Positions 1 through 12,434 of a stretch of 64,000 nucleotides of DNA are shown here, in pieces. Every line of letters begins with the position of its first letter. The first letter of the stretch is position 1. This stretch comes from Bettongia penicillata ogilbyi (lineage: Eukaryota; Chordata; Mammalia; Diprotodontia; Potoroidae). A program made the position numbers and the translations under genes. The stretch spans positions 620,001 through 684,000 of the forward strand of contig JAJHZJ010000270.1 in assembly GCA_023548195.1 (NCBI GenBank). The letters run 5' to 3'. The notes under the pieces were generated by a model. The model had not been told where the DNA came from. It saw only the letters and a list, made by a program, of their open reading frames with translations, and ran no database searches.

Positions 1-466
1 GAGTGATCTTGATGTCTTAGATTTAGAGCAGCAAGGGACCTCATATGTCACCTAGTCCGTCCCCACCCCCTTTATTTTGCAAAGCAGGAATGCCCAAGCT
101 GATGGAGATTGTGTTTTTCTTGAAAACATCCGTCCTCTAATTTCAGTCCTCTTTTCACAGAACCAGATTGTCTCCTTGTTGTAAAAAGCATAAAATACCA
201 TAAAAACATGAGGTTGTTCATCCTCAGAACCTTTCCCTGTCCCAGATGATGTAAAGGTTGAGTGAGAATAGTGGATAGAATGCTCTGATTGAAACCCACA
301 AAATCTATGTTTAAATCGTATTTCAATTTTTACCCGCTGAATGACTATGGCCAAATCACTTAACATTTCTTTGCCTTTGGCAGCTCCCCCAGATCTGAAC
401 TTTTTTTTTTAGATATGACAATCCAGGTGAAATTGGCAATCAACTGACATCTATGACTTCCTTCTG
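1..466. other. No gene; weak SINE/MIR remnants
   Basis: No plausible exon is seen. Around 255-395 there is a degraded tRNA-SINE/MIR body in plus orientation (words like 'gtttaaatcgta' followed by 'tatggccaaatcacttaac', equivalent to the 'gtgaccctgggcaagtcacttaacc' core). The first 80 bases resemble the start of a MIR-type repeat ('cacctagtccgtcccc'). The two minus-strand ORFs of 84 and 104 codons overlap this repeat and look like chance. Confidence 0.4.
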
Positions 467-580
467 ATAATAATGTTTTAAAATGAATAATAAAATATGC
501 ATTATTACAGAAAAATTTGATTTATTGAATTGCAGCCATCAAAATTATTATTTGAAAAAACAAGTTCAGGGACTGAAGGT
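467..580 (+). mobile_element. hAT-type DNA transposon fragment
   Basis: The segment matches, in the same order, the central and right part of the better copy at 31487-31680: 'aataatgttttaaaatgaa', then 'gcagccatcaaaattatt', then 'aacaagttcaggga'. The left terminal repeat is missing or unrecognisable. It is an old non-autonomous fossil. Family assignment rests on the copies elsewhere in the window that still have inverted ends and 8-bp target duplications. Confidence 0.45.
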
Positions 581-1374
581 TAACATCCTCTATTGATTAG
601 AACAAGAGAGCTGTTAAGGCAGTTGTGGGCCTCAGGATTTCGTTTTCATCCTAGAATCTTTCAGGGTCCCACCCATCAGAGTCATGTTGGCCTCTGGGAG
701 AAAATAATTGGATGAATCAGTCAGTGACCAGGTGGGATGGAGATCTTGGTGGACAAATAGTTCACTGTTAAACCTAGGGTTGTCTGAAGGCTGGAATGCC
801 ACCACCCACCAATGAGGGGCAGGGGAAGGAAGTTGTTCAGTTTACTCCAGAACAGACTCTCAGGGAAGCAGAGCCCTGCAGAAACTCAGAAGGTGAGAGT
901 AACCTGATTGGGAGATGTGTTAAGGAATCAAAGTGGCAGTCATCCCCTGGACAGAATGAGATTGGTTTGGTGGTGAACTGCTGGCACCCTTTGGTACCCT
1001 TGCCTTAGAAATCTCTTGCCTTCATTGTGAAGCCAGCTGAAGCCAGCTTTGGGAATACCAGACATGTGCTGTCATCCCTGATGGCGCTGCTTTGAGTTGT
1101 GGGCTTGAGAGTCAGCCTAGAATGTCTGCTGTGTTCTCCAGAAGTCATTAAACTCACTGAATGTGATTGAGAAATGAGCCCTAGTCCCAAGCTTGTAGTA
1201 CCACTTGTAGCCACCAGGGTCTCTTCCCCAGCATGGAAATTTCCAAGTTTTACTTGATTAGGATGCTCAGAAACCTGCCAGAGATGGGCAGGCAGGATGG
1301 GATGCCTCCTGTTTCCCGGTTGGAAAAGCAGATACCTTTTGCTTATCATGACAACAAAAGACAATGAGATGTAG
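581..1374. other. Unique sequence, no gene recognised
   Basis: No repeat family is recognised here. A 70-codon ORF (796-1008, plus) and a 119-codon ORF (1005-1364, minus) have no recognisable motif, no splice context and low-complexity-free but unremarkable composition. I regard both as chance open frames. Confidence 0.3.
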
Positions 1375-1775
1375 TGAATCTTCCATAGAATTGGAAGTCA
1401 GGAAGACCCAGATTTGGTTCTGATTTGGTCTTAATATGAGGAAATTATTTCACCCCTCAGTGCCCCCAAGAAAATCTCTGAAACTCTAAGTTATAAAGGA
1501 GATGCTGATCTGTGTTGGTGGAGGGAGTGGCCATACCAGGAGTTCCTTATATGGTCCCAATTTTGGAATAATAGACATGAATCTTGGGATTTGAGAGAAG
1601 GGACCTTAGATGTCCCCTCATAAAGCTCCCTTTACTTTATAGGTGAGGAAACAGGCCAAGAGAAGAGTATGAGTAATTTAACCAAAATCAAATAAATTGG
1701 TATGTAGCAGAGATGAGATTGGAACTCAGGCCCTCAGCCTCTAAATCCATTGCTCTTGCCATAACTCCATGGTTG
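1375..1775. repeat. Two old SINE/MIR-related repeats
   Basis: 1375-1557 is a plus-oriented tRNA-SINE body ('ggaagtcaggaagaccca') ending in the 'gctgatctgtgttggtgga ... ccaggagttcctta' tail shared with 42085-42270 and 58340-58480. 1570-1775 is a MIR-related repeat in the opposite sense, with 'gaccttagatgtc', 'gtgaggaaacagg' and 'ggaactcaggccct'. Both are degraded. Confidence 0.5.
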
Positions 1776-2239
1776 TCTCTACCAATGACCTAAGGAAATC
1801 CATTTGCAGTTTGTCTTAATTATCCCTGAACTCAGTCATCTCTCCAGTAGTGTGATGGGACAGACCAATTCCCCAGGATGTCTGCCTGACCTTGAGCTCT
1901 CCAGGGGACCCATTGCACACCTGTCCTCCTCTGGGCCTCCAGGTGGAGGACTGGGAAGCAGCTGGCAGAATTTCTTGTGAAGCAGAACTTTAGGGAATTA
2001 AAGAAACTTTTCCCACTAATGAATTGAGAAGGGCCATTGGAGATTAGGTTGGACACTGGGACCAAGAAAGTCCATCTATCACACAGAATGATGTCTGCAT
2101 AAGGTGCTTTGTTGTAAGACAAAGCAAGATCTAACTGCAGTGGGAACACCAAGAATGGGTTTTTATCATCCAACATCCCTGTGTTCTATGACTACAAATA
2201 AGATATTTAGTTTGACTAACGTAGGGGTCGTACCTAGTA

Positions 2240-2965
2240 TAATGGGAAGTACATCAAGTCTTAGAGTTGGGCGGTGCATGAATTTGAATCCCATGTCTGA
2301 TACTTAGAAGTTTTGTGACTATGGATGGGCAAGTCACTCTCCTTTCCTATCCTCTCCTCACTAACATTCCAAGATAATGAGGTACAGATCTTTTGTCATG
2401 GATATACAGCTGAAAGACTTTAGAAATTATGTCCAATCCCTCATTTTACAAGTAAAGAAATTGAGGCTTAGAGAGAGCTAGTGACTCGTACAAAGGCACA
2501 CAGTAAGTAACGTAACTCAGATTTCAACCTAGACCCTTTGACTTGAGATCTGGTACCTCTCCTTGCTGGAGAAAATGTCCACTCCATAATTTTTCTACAT
2601 GTTTAACATCCTGGCCTGGATCCTCCTTTTCCCTCTACCCCAACAAAAAAAAAAAAGTTGATGATAATCATAGCTAGTACCTAGAAGGTGTACAGATGAG
2701 TTGCTGATGTGCATCTGTAGAGAGACTTTCCATACTGGGAATGCCCCACAATGGTGTAAACACAGGTCTCCATCCTCTACTCTCCACCCAGACAAATAGT
2801 TGACATTTGGACAAGTTTGCAAGCTACTTTCCATCTGTCATCCTGTCTGATCCTCATAACTGCCCTGGGAGGTCTGTTCTATGATTATGTTCTATAGATG
2901 AGGAAATGGATTCCAAGAGGGGCTAGTGTGGGTCAGAGCCAGGATTTGAATCCAGGTCTTGCTAT
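2240..2965. repeat. Cluster of MIR fragments
   Basis: Three remnants. Plus-oriented 2240-2345 has 'agtcttagagttgggc' and 'ggatgggcaagtcact'. Minus-oriented 2400-2560 has 'attgaggcttagagag' and 'aaaggcacacagtaag'. Minus-oriented 2800-2965 has 'gatcctcataactgccctg' and 'gatgaggaaatggattcc'. These are the standard blocks of mammalian-wide MIR and its marsupial relatives. Confidence 0.5.
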
Positions 2966-4447
<1,482 letters not shown>

Positions 4448-4844
4448 CCATCACCCCCATCACATCTCCGGAAGAGATTCATCATGGAATGGAAAAGCTG
4501 TTCCATATTATATCCTTCTGTCTCCCTTTTTACATTATTTGTTCAGGATTATATTAAATTTTCCCCCAAAACAAATATTGATTGAGCCCCCTTTCTATAT
4601 AATACATGTTGTGCTCAGCTCTGTGAATATAAAGTAGACCTTTTCCTTACCCTTAAGGAGTTTTCTGTATATAGAGGTGAAGATAAAGCATACATACGAA
4701 TTAGAGGATGCCTGTGCTGAGTGCTGGGAGAGGGCAGGGTGGAAACAGTTCTGAGAAGAGAGTTGTTTTCTGCAGGGTTGGTAGGGAACATTTAGGTTCA
4801 GGGTGTGGGAACAGGGGAGACCCAGCAGTTTTTCACAGCCTATG

Positions 4845-5325
4845 TAGAGTGCTGGACTGAGGGTCAGGAAGATCTAATTCCAGTCCTGCTTCATATGACT
4901 CTGAGAAAATTATCTAACCTCTTCTAGCCTCAGTTTCCTTTTCTGTAAAATAGGTATAATAGTAGCACCGTCTTACAGGGTGCTTGTGAGGATCAGATGA
5001 GAGATGTCAAACACTTTGCAAACCTCCTTATAAGCAGTGGTGGTATTACTTGGTAATACCAGGTGTATACCTGGCTCATTGTGATTACTGGCAACCCAGT
5101 TTAACTGGCTTTTTATCATAATGTGGTCAGATGAAGAGTTTTAACTCTGCAAAGTAATGTACTCATCACTTTTTTTCTGTACCCATTACTTTTTTTAGAG
5201 GTAATCAAGGTTAAATGACTTTCCCAGGGTCACACAGCTACTAAGTGTCTGAAGCCACATTTGAACTCAGGTCCTCCTGACTCCAGGCTGGTGTACAATC
5301 TATCTAGCTGACCCGCCCCCATACC
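4845..5325. repeat. SINE/MIR pair in opposite orientations
   Basis: 4845-5060 is a plus-oriented MIR-like SINE: 'gctggactgagggtcaggaa', 'cctcagtttccttttctgt', 'gtgaggatcagatgagag' and 'ctttgcaaacctcctta'. 5180-5325 is a minus-oriented tRNA-SINE 5' part: 'tcccagggtcacacagct', 'tttgaactcaggtcctcc' and 'actccaggctggtg'. Confidence 0.6.
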
Positions 5326-5444
5326 CATTACTTTTTAAATGTTTTATTATTGCTTTTTGTTTTTATTGCCACGCTTCAGCCCAGCTACTTCCCCTGAAAT
5401 TACCCTCTTGTTTAACAAAGAAAAATAAGTAAGCAATACTAACA

Positions 5445-5790
5445 CCTCTAAGTCTGTGATTTGCAGTAATAGTTGACATTAATAGAGCTCTTTAAGGTCT
5501 GCAACCCACTTTACATGTATTATCTCATTTGATTCTAACAACAGCATTGAGTGTATGTTATTCCCATTTTAAAGGTGAGAAAACTGAGGCTGTGAGGGTG
5601 TGACTTGCTTTGGGTCCCATAGATAGTAAAAATCGGAATCAGAAGGTCTGGGTTTGAATTCTGATTCTGCTACTTATTTTCTCTGTGACTGTGGCAAGTC
5701 ATGGCCCCCTCCTTCTTTGTGCCTCAGTTTCCTCATCTGTAAAAAGAAGGGAATGAACTTGATGTTTTCTATGATAAGATTTTTTCCTAG
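5445..5790. repeat. MIR (minus) followed by SINE 5' part (plus)
   Basis: 5445-5610 has the reversed MIR order: 'ctttacatgtattatctc', 'gagaaaactgaggctgtga' and 'ttgctttgggtcccatag'. 5640-5790 reads forward: 'ctgggtttgaattctgatt', 'ctgtgactgtggcaagtcat' and 'cctcatctgtaaaaagaa'. Confidence 0.55.
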
Positions 5791-5862
5791 CAGTATTCTT
5801 TCTGCTCATCAACCTGTAGAACAAGAGTTTTTTGAAGGGGACAACTTACTTTTGCTATAATG

Positions 5863-6085
5863 CAAGAGTTCTTAACCTAGGGGTCAAAGACCCCCAAGGT
5901 ATCTGTGGGTAGATTTCAGCTGGGCTATGAAATTGGGAAAATTCCACCTTTATTTTCATTAACTTTTAACTGAAATGTATCATTTCCTTCAATAATAAAT
6001 TTTAAAAATTTATTCTAAGTAAGGTGGGCATAGTCTTTACTAGATTTCCAAAGGGGTCCATAACACAAAAGGAAAAGAATCCCTG
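5863..6085. mobile_element. Non-autonomous hAT transposon with 8-bp target duplication
   Basis: The ends are inverted: left CAAGAGTTCTTAACCT, right ending AAAGAATCCCTG (reverse complement CAGGGATTCTTT). Inside, 'ggggtcaaagaccccc' and 'aaaggggtccataacac' mirror each other. The element is flanked by ctataatg (5855-5862) and ctctagtg (6086-6093), identical at 6 of 8 positions, which is the duplication length of hAT elements. No transposase is encoded. The right end resembles 12134-12260 and 31487-31680, so the window holds several relatives. Confidence 0.65.
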
Positions 6086-6093
6086 CTCTAGTG

Positions 6094-7170
6094 GGAAGGA
6101 GTTTGAGAAGACAGAACTGTATAGGACTGAGGTGAATTATGAATGCAGAAATTTCACATTACTCAACTTGACCACAGCTTAAATCATTCAGTCTCTCTTC
6201 CATGTATTCTTGCCTCCCTGTGAGCTGGCCCTTTACCTGTTGGGGTTCACTCTGTTTTCTCACTAGTCTAACTTTTTTCTTCCCCTAGGCCTAAGCCTAA
6301 CTCTTGTTTTTTTCTCCTTGTCTGAGTTCTTTAGAAATGACAGAATCCTTCTTGTCTGGGCCTTTTCCCCTGAGCTCAATATTCTTGTCAATGGCCAGTG
6401 TCTCCTGGGGTCTGTTCATAGGAACCCTCTGAAGAGAAGCTCAAGAACCAAGAGAAAGGTTAATTTCTTAACTCCCTTCTGTCCTCTCTAATCCATTCTC
6501 CACAGTTTCCCAAAATAGTTGTCATGTCAGACACATAAAAAATGGCAGAACTGAGAAAGAGATCTGTGCTTTCCACCATGCTACATTTTGTCCCATTTAA
6601 TTTCCTTGGTTAGAGCCCCCAAGTTCACGGTAACTTTGAAGGAGGGTGTATTTTTTTTTTCTAAACCAGAGTACCAAAATTCACTCTCTGGCTGATGAGT
6701 GGTGGGATGAAAACTGTCGATAGCTTTGAGTACTGACCAGCCTTCTTGAAAACACGTGTTTACTGGTCAACTCAAAGCATGCATGGATCTGTACAAATTC
6801 ACCACTGTGATAAACAATTCCAAGTCCTTGCCCACACATGATTAATGCGTTAACGTGTTCTCCCAGGATGCTTCTGTTCAAGTCTGAGCAGCACACTTGA
6901 TTCTACCTCAGGCTGATTGGTGTGTCCAAAAAGTAAGAGTCATCAATAAAAGCATAATTCCTATAATTGACTGAATGTGTTAAAAGCACTAGACACAGAC
7001 ACAGGCATGCAAAGCTAAAGCATCCAGGATACCTAAGGAAGGTCCAAGGTTCATCCCCAGCTTCTCTGTCCAGTGTCTCAAGACTGAGGTAACCTATGGG
7101 TAAAATTAAAACAGGAAATCCATGCAGATACCCAGTTTATAGATTGAAATGTTGTGATACTCCACCAAAT
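6094..7170. other. Unique sequence, no gene recognised
   Basis: Nothing gene-like or clearly repetitive is recognised over this kilobase. A 71-codon minus-strand ORF (6681-6896) has no known domain. No promoter or CpG cluster is visible. Confidence 0.3.
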
Positions 7171-7171
7171 A

Positions 7172-7275
7172 ATTGAGTTGGAATATATTTCAGGGGCCAT
7201 TTAGTCCAAGTGGTACCTGAATAAGAATCTCTTTTCCTGTCTTGCTTGACAAGTGGAATATCCAACTTTTGCTGG

Positions 7276-7369
<94 letters not shown>

Positions 7370-7436
7370 TTCTAGGGGAGGCTTATTCCACTCTGGGATG
7401 ACTTTAATTTTTAGGAAGTTCTTGTTTATAGTTTAA
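7172..7436 (-). mobile_element. CR1/L3 LINE 3' remnant split by a GA microsatellite
   Basis: The left part carries 'ggggccatttagtccaag' and 'gtacctgaataagaatctc'. The right part carries 'aggcttattccactctggg' and 'tttttaggaagttcttg'. These are consecutive blocks of the CR1/L3 3' region seen antisense, as also found at 28265-28540. The pure GA tract at 7279-7367 lies between them, where the family has a purine-rich stretch, so the microsatellite probably expanded inside the LINE. Confidence 0.55.
7279..7367. repeat. (GA)44 microsatellite
   Basis: An uninterrupted GA dinucleotide run of about 88 bases with no visible interruptions. The 64-codon ORF crossing it is an arginine/glutamate repeat artefact. 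Confidence 0.98.
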
Positions 7437-7639
7437 AGGTAATGCAGCTGAAAAAAAATCCAGATTTGGGAGACAAAGCAGGAAGGACAAACATTAGATT
7501 AATTGGGATATCAGGAGGTCCTAAAAAAGAGGGGTAACTAGAGATTGCAGTTGAGTTGAAAAAACTTTCCAAAGTGTGTTGGATCAGGCATTACTCCATG
7601 AGAAAAAAAGAAAGCACAGGACATCATAACCACTGACAT

Positions 7640-7882
7640 ATAAATCTTTAAGGTTTGCAGGGTACTTTACAAATATATTGTTTTATGTTTACAACAGTCC
7701 TAGGAGATAGGTGTTATTGTTATCACTCCCCATTTTAAAGATGAAGGAACTGAGGCAGACAGAGGTTAAGTGACTTTTGCAGGGACACACGGCTAATACA
7801 TGTCTGAGGCTAGATATGAACTCAGGTCTTCCTGATACCAGGCCCAGTGCTCTATTCTCTGTGCCACCTCATTGCCAATTAA
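7640..7882 (-). repeat. MIR/tRNA-SINE, minus orientation
   Basis: Ordered blocks: 'gtttgcagggtactttac', 'cccattttaaagatgaagg', 'gttaagtgacttttgcagg', 'gaactcaggtcttcctga' and 'gtgctctattctctgtgcc'. A nearly complete element read from its 3' to 5' end. Confidence 0.65.
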
Positions 7883-7889
7883 GTAAGGA

Positions 7890-8926
7890 GAAAACCTAGC
7901 TTTGATTCACCAAGGCATATAGCAACAATGAAAAAATGAAGATGAACAGAAATATGTAAAAGTTTTTTCAAGTAGATTTTGACTCTAAAAATTGCACACT
8001 TTATAAACACAACCACATTATTTGAAAACAGAAGACTTCGTTACAAAGACAAAGAAGATCTGGGATAGGTGACTGATGAGATGGAGGGGATCCAGGAGTC
8101 AAGTGAATATGACCTGGGGACCTTGTGAAATGGTGATCCAGTCCAGAGAGTCATAAAAAAGATAGTTGCCATGGGGAAGTATCTCCAAGGTGGGTGAGAA
8201 TTTATCAACAAAAATTCAAAACGAAAGAGACCCTGTAAAATCAGTGGGAAAGGAACTCTAATCTGGTAAAAAAAAAAAAAAAAAGCCAATTGGAGAGGCG
8301 ATTTGATGTACCGGATATTGTGGGCAGGTTCAGATACTCCCCCAGATACTTACTGTCTCTCTGTGCCTGTTTGTTGTTTGCATGGAAATAAAAAGTAAAG
8401 TTTGGGATAAAAATGTGCATTATCCTCACAGAAGGAGGGTAAGTACTAAAAATAGTTATACTAAGAGAGATGAGAAAACACAATGGTAAAAAAAAAAAAG
8501 GATGGAGTTGGGAAGGGGAGGGAAAAGTAAAGGAACCAACAGTTCCCAAGATAGAATTCCTTTACCTGGACTAAAGAAGGTCATTAAATCTCAAAAAATT
8601 TAAAAATTAACAGTTTGGAAAATATCAGTATAACTTGTTTTAGTTACTGTTTTTGATAGCTGAAATAATTATAAAAGATAATGACAGACTAAACTCCCTT
8701 TATACAAACCTATTCACAAGAAAATTACCAAGAACAAATAGTATTCATTATTTTTAACAATGAATGTGAATGAAATCAATAGCAATCTAAGTTATTGATC
8801 TCAAGGAGGGAGTTGGGGCAGAATTGTGCAGTACATCTGGAGAAAGGACCCATCTGTGTGTTTCTCTGCAGAAAGTACATGGGTAGGGCTAGATTGAAGA
8901 TGGGAGGTTAATCTATAATATGTTAT
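7890..8926. other. AT-rich unique sequence, no gene recognised
   Basis: No exon, RNA gene or named repeat is seen. Short A-runs occur at about 8268-8284 and 8488-8500. Minus-strand ORFs of 82 and 102 codons are leucine/phenylalanine-rich readings of A-rich DNA and have no family match. Confidence 0.3.
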
Positions 8927-8940
8927 GCAACTGCAGGTTT

Positions 8941-9704
8941 CTTTTTTAAATACATTTTTATTAAATATTTCCCAATAACGTGAAAAAAATCAGCATCAAT
9001 TTAAAAAAAATCAGTTCCCAAATTCTGTGTCCCTCCCTTCCCTTACCCAACCCTTGAGAAAGCAAGAAACAGGACATCAATTATACGTGTGAAGTCATGC
9101 AAAACATATTTCTGTGTTTTGTTGCATAAGAAACATATTGCAGGTTGCAAAAGAAAACACATACACACAAACCCAGGAAAAAATAAAGTAAGAAAAGTAT
9201 GCTTCACTCTGCATTCATAATTCATCAGTTCTTTCTCTGGAGGCAGGTAGCATTGTTCACCATGGGTCCTTTGGAATTGTCTTGGATCATTGTCTTAATA
9301 GGAGGAGCTGAGTCTTGAGAAGTTCATCATCTTTACAGTGTTGCTGTTACTTTTACAGTGTTCTCCTGGTTCTGCTCATGTCACTTTGTATGAGTTCATA
9401 CAAATTTTCCTAGGTTTTTCTGAACCATCCTGTTCATCATGTCTTATTGCACAATAGTATATTCCATTGCAATAATATACCATTGTTTAGCCATTCCTCA
9501 ATTAATGACCATCCGCTCAATTTCTAATTCTTTGTCATCACAAAAAAAGATCTGCTGTAAATATTTTTGTACAAAAAGGTACTTTTCCTTTCTCTTTGCT
9601 CTCTTCAGGATACAGACCTAGTGGTATTGCTGGGTCAAAGAGTATGCAGTTTTATATAGCCCTTTGGGTATAGATCCAAATTGTTCTCCAGAATGGTTTG
9701 ACCG
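8941..9704 (-). mobile_element. 5'-truncated L1 3' end with imperfect target duplication
   Basis: The segment carries the opossum L1 3'-UTR landmarks in antisense: 'aaatacatttttattaaat', 'ttctcctggttctgctcat', 'tattgcacaatagtatat', 'aaatatttttgtacaaaaa' and 'ggatacagacctagtggta'. It is flanked by gcaactgcaggttt (8927-8940) and gcaactgtaagctt (9705-9718), identical at 11 of 14 positions, as expected for an old target-primed insertion. No ORF2 is present. Confidence 0.7.
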
Positions 9705-9719
9705 GCAACTGTAAGCTTG

Positions 9720-10435
9720 AAGAAGTTGGAGAATTAGAAAAAGTTGAAAGTGACATCTGAGAGAATTACATAATGATGAAAAAAAAATGTTTTTAAATAT
9801 GTGACAACTTTTAATTATTTGCATACCAGATAATTTGATAATTATGTTCATAAAGGAAAGATTAATGGCAATTCACAAAGAATAAACAAAAGTAAATGAT
9901 AGTAGGGGAACCAAACATTCTGTTATCAGAAAGTAACAAATCAAAAGATGAACAAAGAAGAAAAAGAACGTTTAATTATACAGTTCTACATTTTCAGGGT
10001 CAGGTATATGACTCTTCAGAGGGAGATTAATAGATCTGTAGACTGTTAAAGATAAGAGGGATGTAACAGATTTTGTAGTCAAACTTTTTCAATTTATATA
10101 TAGGCAATCTGTGTCCTGAAGAAATTAAAGGGCTTTCTCAAGATCACACATCAAATTAGTGGCAAAACATTTGGGCTAGAGACAAGGCCAGCTCTTAACA
10201 TCTATCTATTTGACTTTTGAGGAATCAAGAAAGGGAGTCACAATTCAGAGTTAAAAGGGAGCAAAAGTAGGTACCGCAGGAGTATTTGAAGAGGTGTGGG
10301 TCCCTCCTCAATCTTGAACTAAAGCTCAAGATGTACCATTGGTTTCATTCCTTTTGGTTGACTCTCCACTTCTCCTCTCCTAAAATATGGACAACCCGAA
10401 TGGGGCAGTAACAAATTAAGTAATATTTTCTTAAA
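9720..10435. other. AT-rich sequence with a small MIR remnant
   Basis: About 10090-10200 resembles a minus-oriented MIR ('ctcaagatcacacatcaaat'). The rest is AT-rich without recognisable genes or repeats. Confidence 0.35.
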
Positions 10436-10439
10436 AGAT

Positions 10440-10770
10440 TGATATTTTATTAAAAACTTAACATTGAACATTCATACAACTGACTCAAGTTACTTAGGAA
10501 TGCATTGTTTCATAATTTTTCAGTCTTTCCTCGCCATCATCAGGATTCTTTGTTCATTCATTCTATGTGGTGATAGCATATACTCCATTCATCTGGTTCT
10601 GCTTTTTGGATTTCTATCATTTCCTAAGCTTTTAAATTTATTTTTGTTTCTTGAGGTTAACTACATTATAATATTCTGTTGCATTGATGTCCCACAGTTT
10701 ACTTAACCATTTCCATATTATTGCAAATTTTGTTTGTTTATAGATTATCATTCATTTTCTGTAAACCAGA
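10440..10770 (-). mobile_element. Old L1-like 3' end fragment
   Basis: Antisense words resemble the L1 tails in this window: 'attttattaaaaacttaaca', 'catctggttctgcttttt', 'acattataatattctgttg' and 'acttaaccatttccatatt'. It is more diverged than the copies at 8941 and 26629 and no target duplication was found. Confidence 0.4.
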
Positions 10771-10904
10771 TAACTAGCTTTAATAAGGATACGAAGGAAA
10801 TGAATTACTGGGGGGAGGACATGGTATGAAGGTGGGGAGGGGAGGCAATGATAATAGTGATAGCTACCTACTGTGCTTTAATTATGACAAAGTTCTTAGA
10901 TTGC

Positions 10905-11110
10905 TGCAGTCAGAAAGAACTGAGTTCAAATCTACCTCAGGCACTTGCTGGCTGTGTGACCCTGGGCAAGTCACTTAACCACTGACTTGGTTTCTTCTTT
11001 TGTAAAATGCACCTGCCTCAAGAGTTGTTATGAGGACAAATGAGATGACATATAAAGCACACTGTATACCTTAGAAGTGTTAAATAATCACCAGCTATAA
11101 TTATTGTTAT
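10905..11110 (+). repeat. MIR-type SINE
   Basis: Forward blocks: 'gctgtgtgaccctgggcaag', 'gtaaaatgcacctgcctcaa', 'gttatgaggacaaatgagat' and 'ataatcaccagctataatt'. Nearly full length. Confidence 0.65.
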
Positions 11111-11119
11111 CATTACTAT

Positions 11120-11800
11120 TTCACTTTCTCATTTGATAAGGCACAGAATCAGAATATGAGAAAGCTGAAAGCCCATGATAAGGATGATAATTTGTCTAAT
11201 GCTTTCCCTACTCATACCAGACTCCACCAGTGACTTGGGATAGTGTCTAAATGTGTTCATAAAATAAAGATTTTATTCTTGATTCCCTAGATGTTTGACC
11301 ACAGGAGGAGAATATCAGTATGTTTTACACAAATTTTGATGATCAAATTGTTAGCACTTACAGAGCCTCACACTGCCACTGTTCCTTGGCAGCACATCCC
11401 AAGGGACTGTTATCTACATCCTCCTATTGGTTCAGTGCAGAGGGTTCATCTAATGTCTGGACACCTTCCTTGGCTTTCCTCAACATTGCAAATATTTCAG
11501 TGGAGCATATAGCCAGGTATCTAGCGTTAACTCCTCATTCTCACAGCTTGTCCAGCCCATTTCCTTTTTTTGATTAAATATTTACTTTATATACATCCTT
11601 TAGCCTGGTCCTTTTTTGTTGATCCTTATTTGTTATACATTGCTATAAGCTCACACCCAGCAGGGACTCTTTCATCGCCCCGTGTGTGTGTGATACTTGA
11701 AAGAATGACTTCAGAGACTGTGGTGTTCCATGACTCACAGCCATATGCCACCATCTCTGGAATGTTGGTATTAAAACGATAGGAGTTTGTTCCTCAGAAT
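11120..11800. other. Unique sequence, no gene recognised
   Basis: No repeat or exon can be named with confidence. Several ORFs of 70-103 codons overlap each other in different frames and strands with no shared domain signal, which argues against coding. Confidence 0.3.
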
Positions 11801-11905
11801 ATGTTTCTTGTGGGTAGGAATTGTTCAATTTTGCATTTTTCCCCAAGCACCTAGGACAGTGTCTGACGTATAGTAGACGCTTAATAAATGTTGCTTGATT
11901 TATAG
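11800..11905 (+). repeat. L2/MIR-type 3' end
   Basis: The end motif 'gacagtgtctgacgtatagt' followed by 'gcttaataaatgttgcttga' is the usual L2/MIR3-like terminus. The same ending occurs at 20265-20385, 28555-28670, 41770-41945 and 47320-47420. Confidence 0.55.
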
Positions 11906-12133
11906 ATTTCAGGGAAAAATTTTGGGATGTTATAGGAGCCCCACAATTTTCCATAAACCATCTGGCTCCTTCTTGTCATGTTTAATCCTGGGTCCAGCTT
12001 ATCCATTTCCAATGTCTGTTAAAAAAATAAATATAGTAGTGGATCAACACTATCTAATTGAATGTAAACTTTAAAAGTGCTATATAATCACTAGCTATCA
12101 TTACTATTAGCATTAACCAGGTTATTATCTTAA

Positions 12134-12260
12134 CCAGGGTCTTTTAACTTTTTGTGTTTCATACACTCCTTTGAGGGTCTGGAGAACCCATAAGCCCCAT
12201 CTCAGAATAATGTTTTTTAAATGTATAAAATAAAATATATCAGATTACAAAGGAAAACCA
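12134..12260 (+). mobile_element. hAT-type transposon fragment
   Basis: It begins 'gggtcttttaactttttgtg' and continues 'actcctttgagggtctgg', 'cagaataatgttttttaaat' and 'attacaaaggaaaacca'. The order matches the left two thirds of 31487-31680. The right end is missing, and RTE-derived sequence begins beyond it. Confidence 0.5.
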
Positions 12261-12434
12261 TTTCTACCTCCTATAAGCACATTCAAGTACACTATTAGAG
12301 TCCAAGCGAGGTGTCTCCACTTTTCTTGATAGTAAAAAAGATTAGTCGTAAGATTCTTGGCACATCTCTTAGTACTGGGTGATTGATTCACAGCATACTT
12401 CAATATTCTTAATTGCTTCCTGCATTGCTCCACT

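Noticed and set aside
11291..11954. Cluster of overlapping 70-103 codon ORFs
   Set aside because: They occupy different frames and strands over the same bases, have no domain signal and end in an L2-type repeat.
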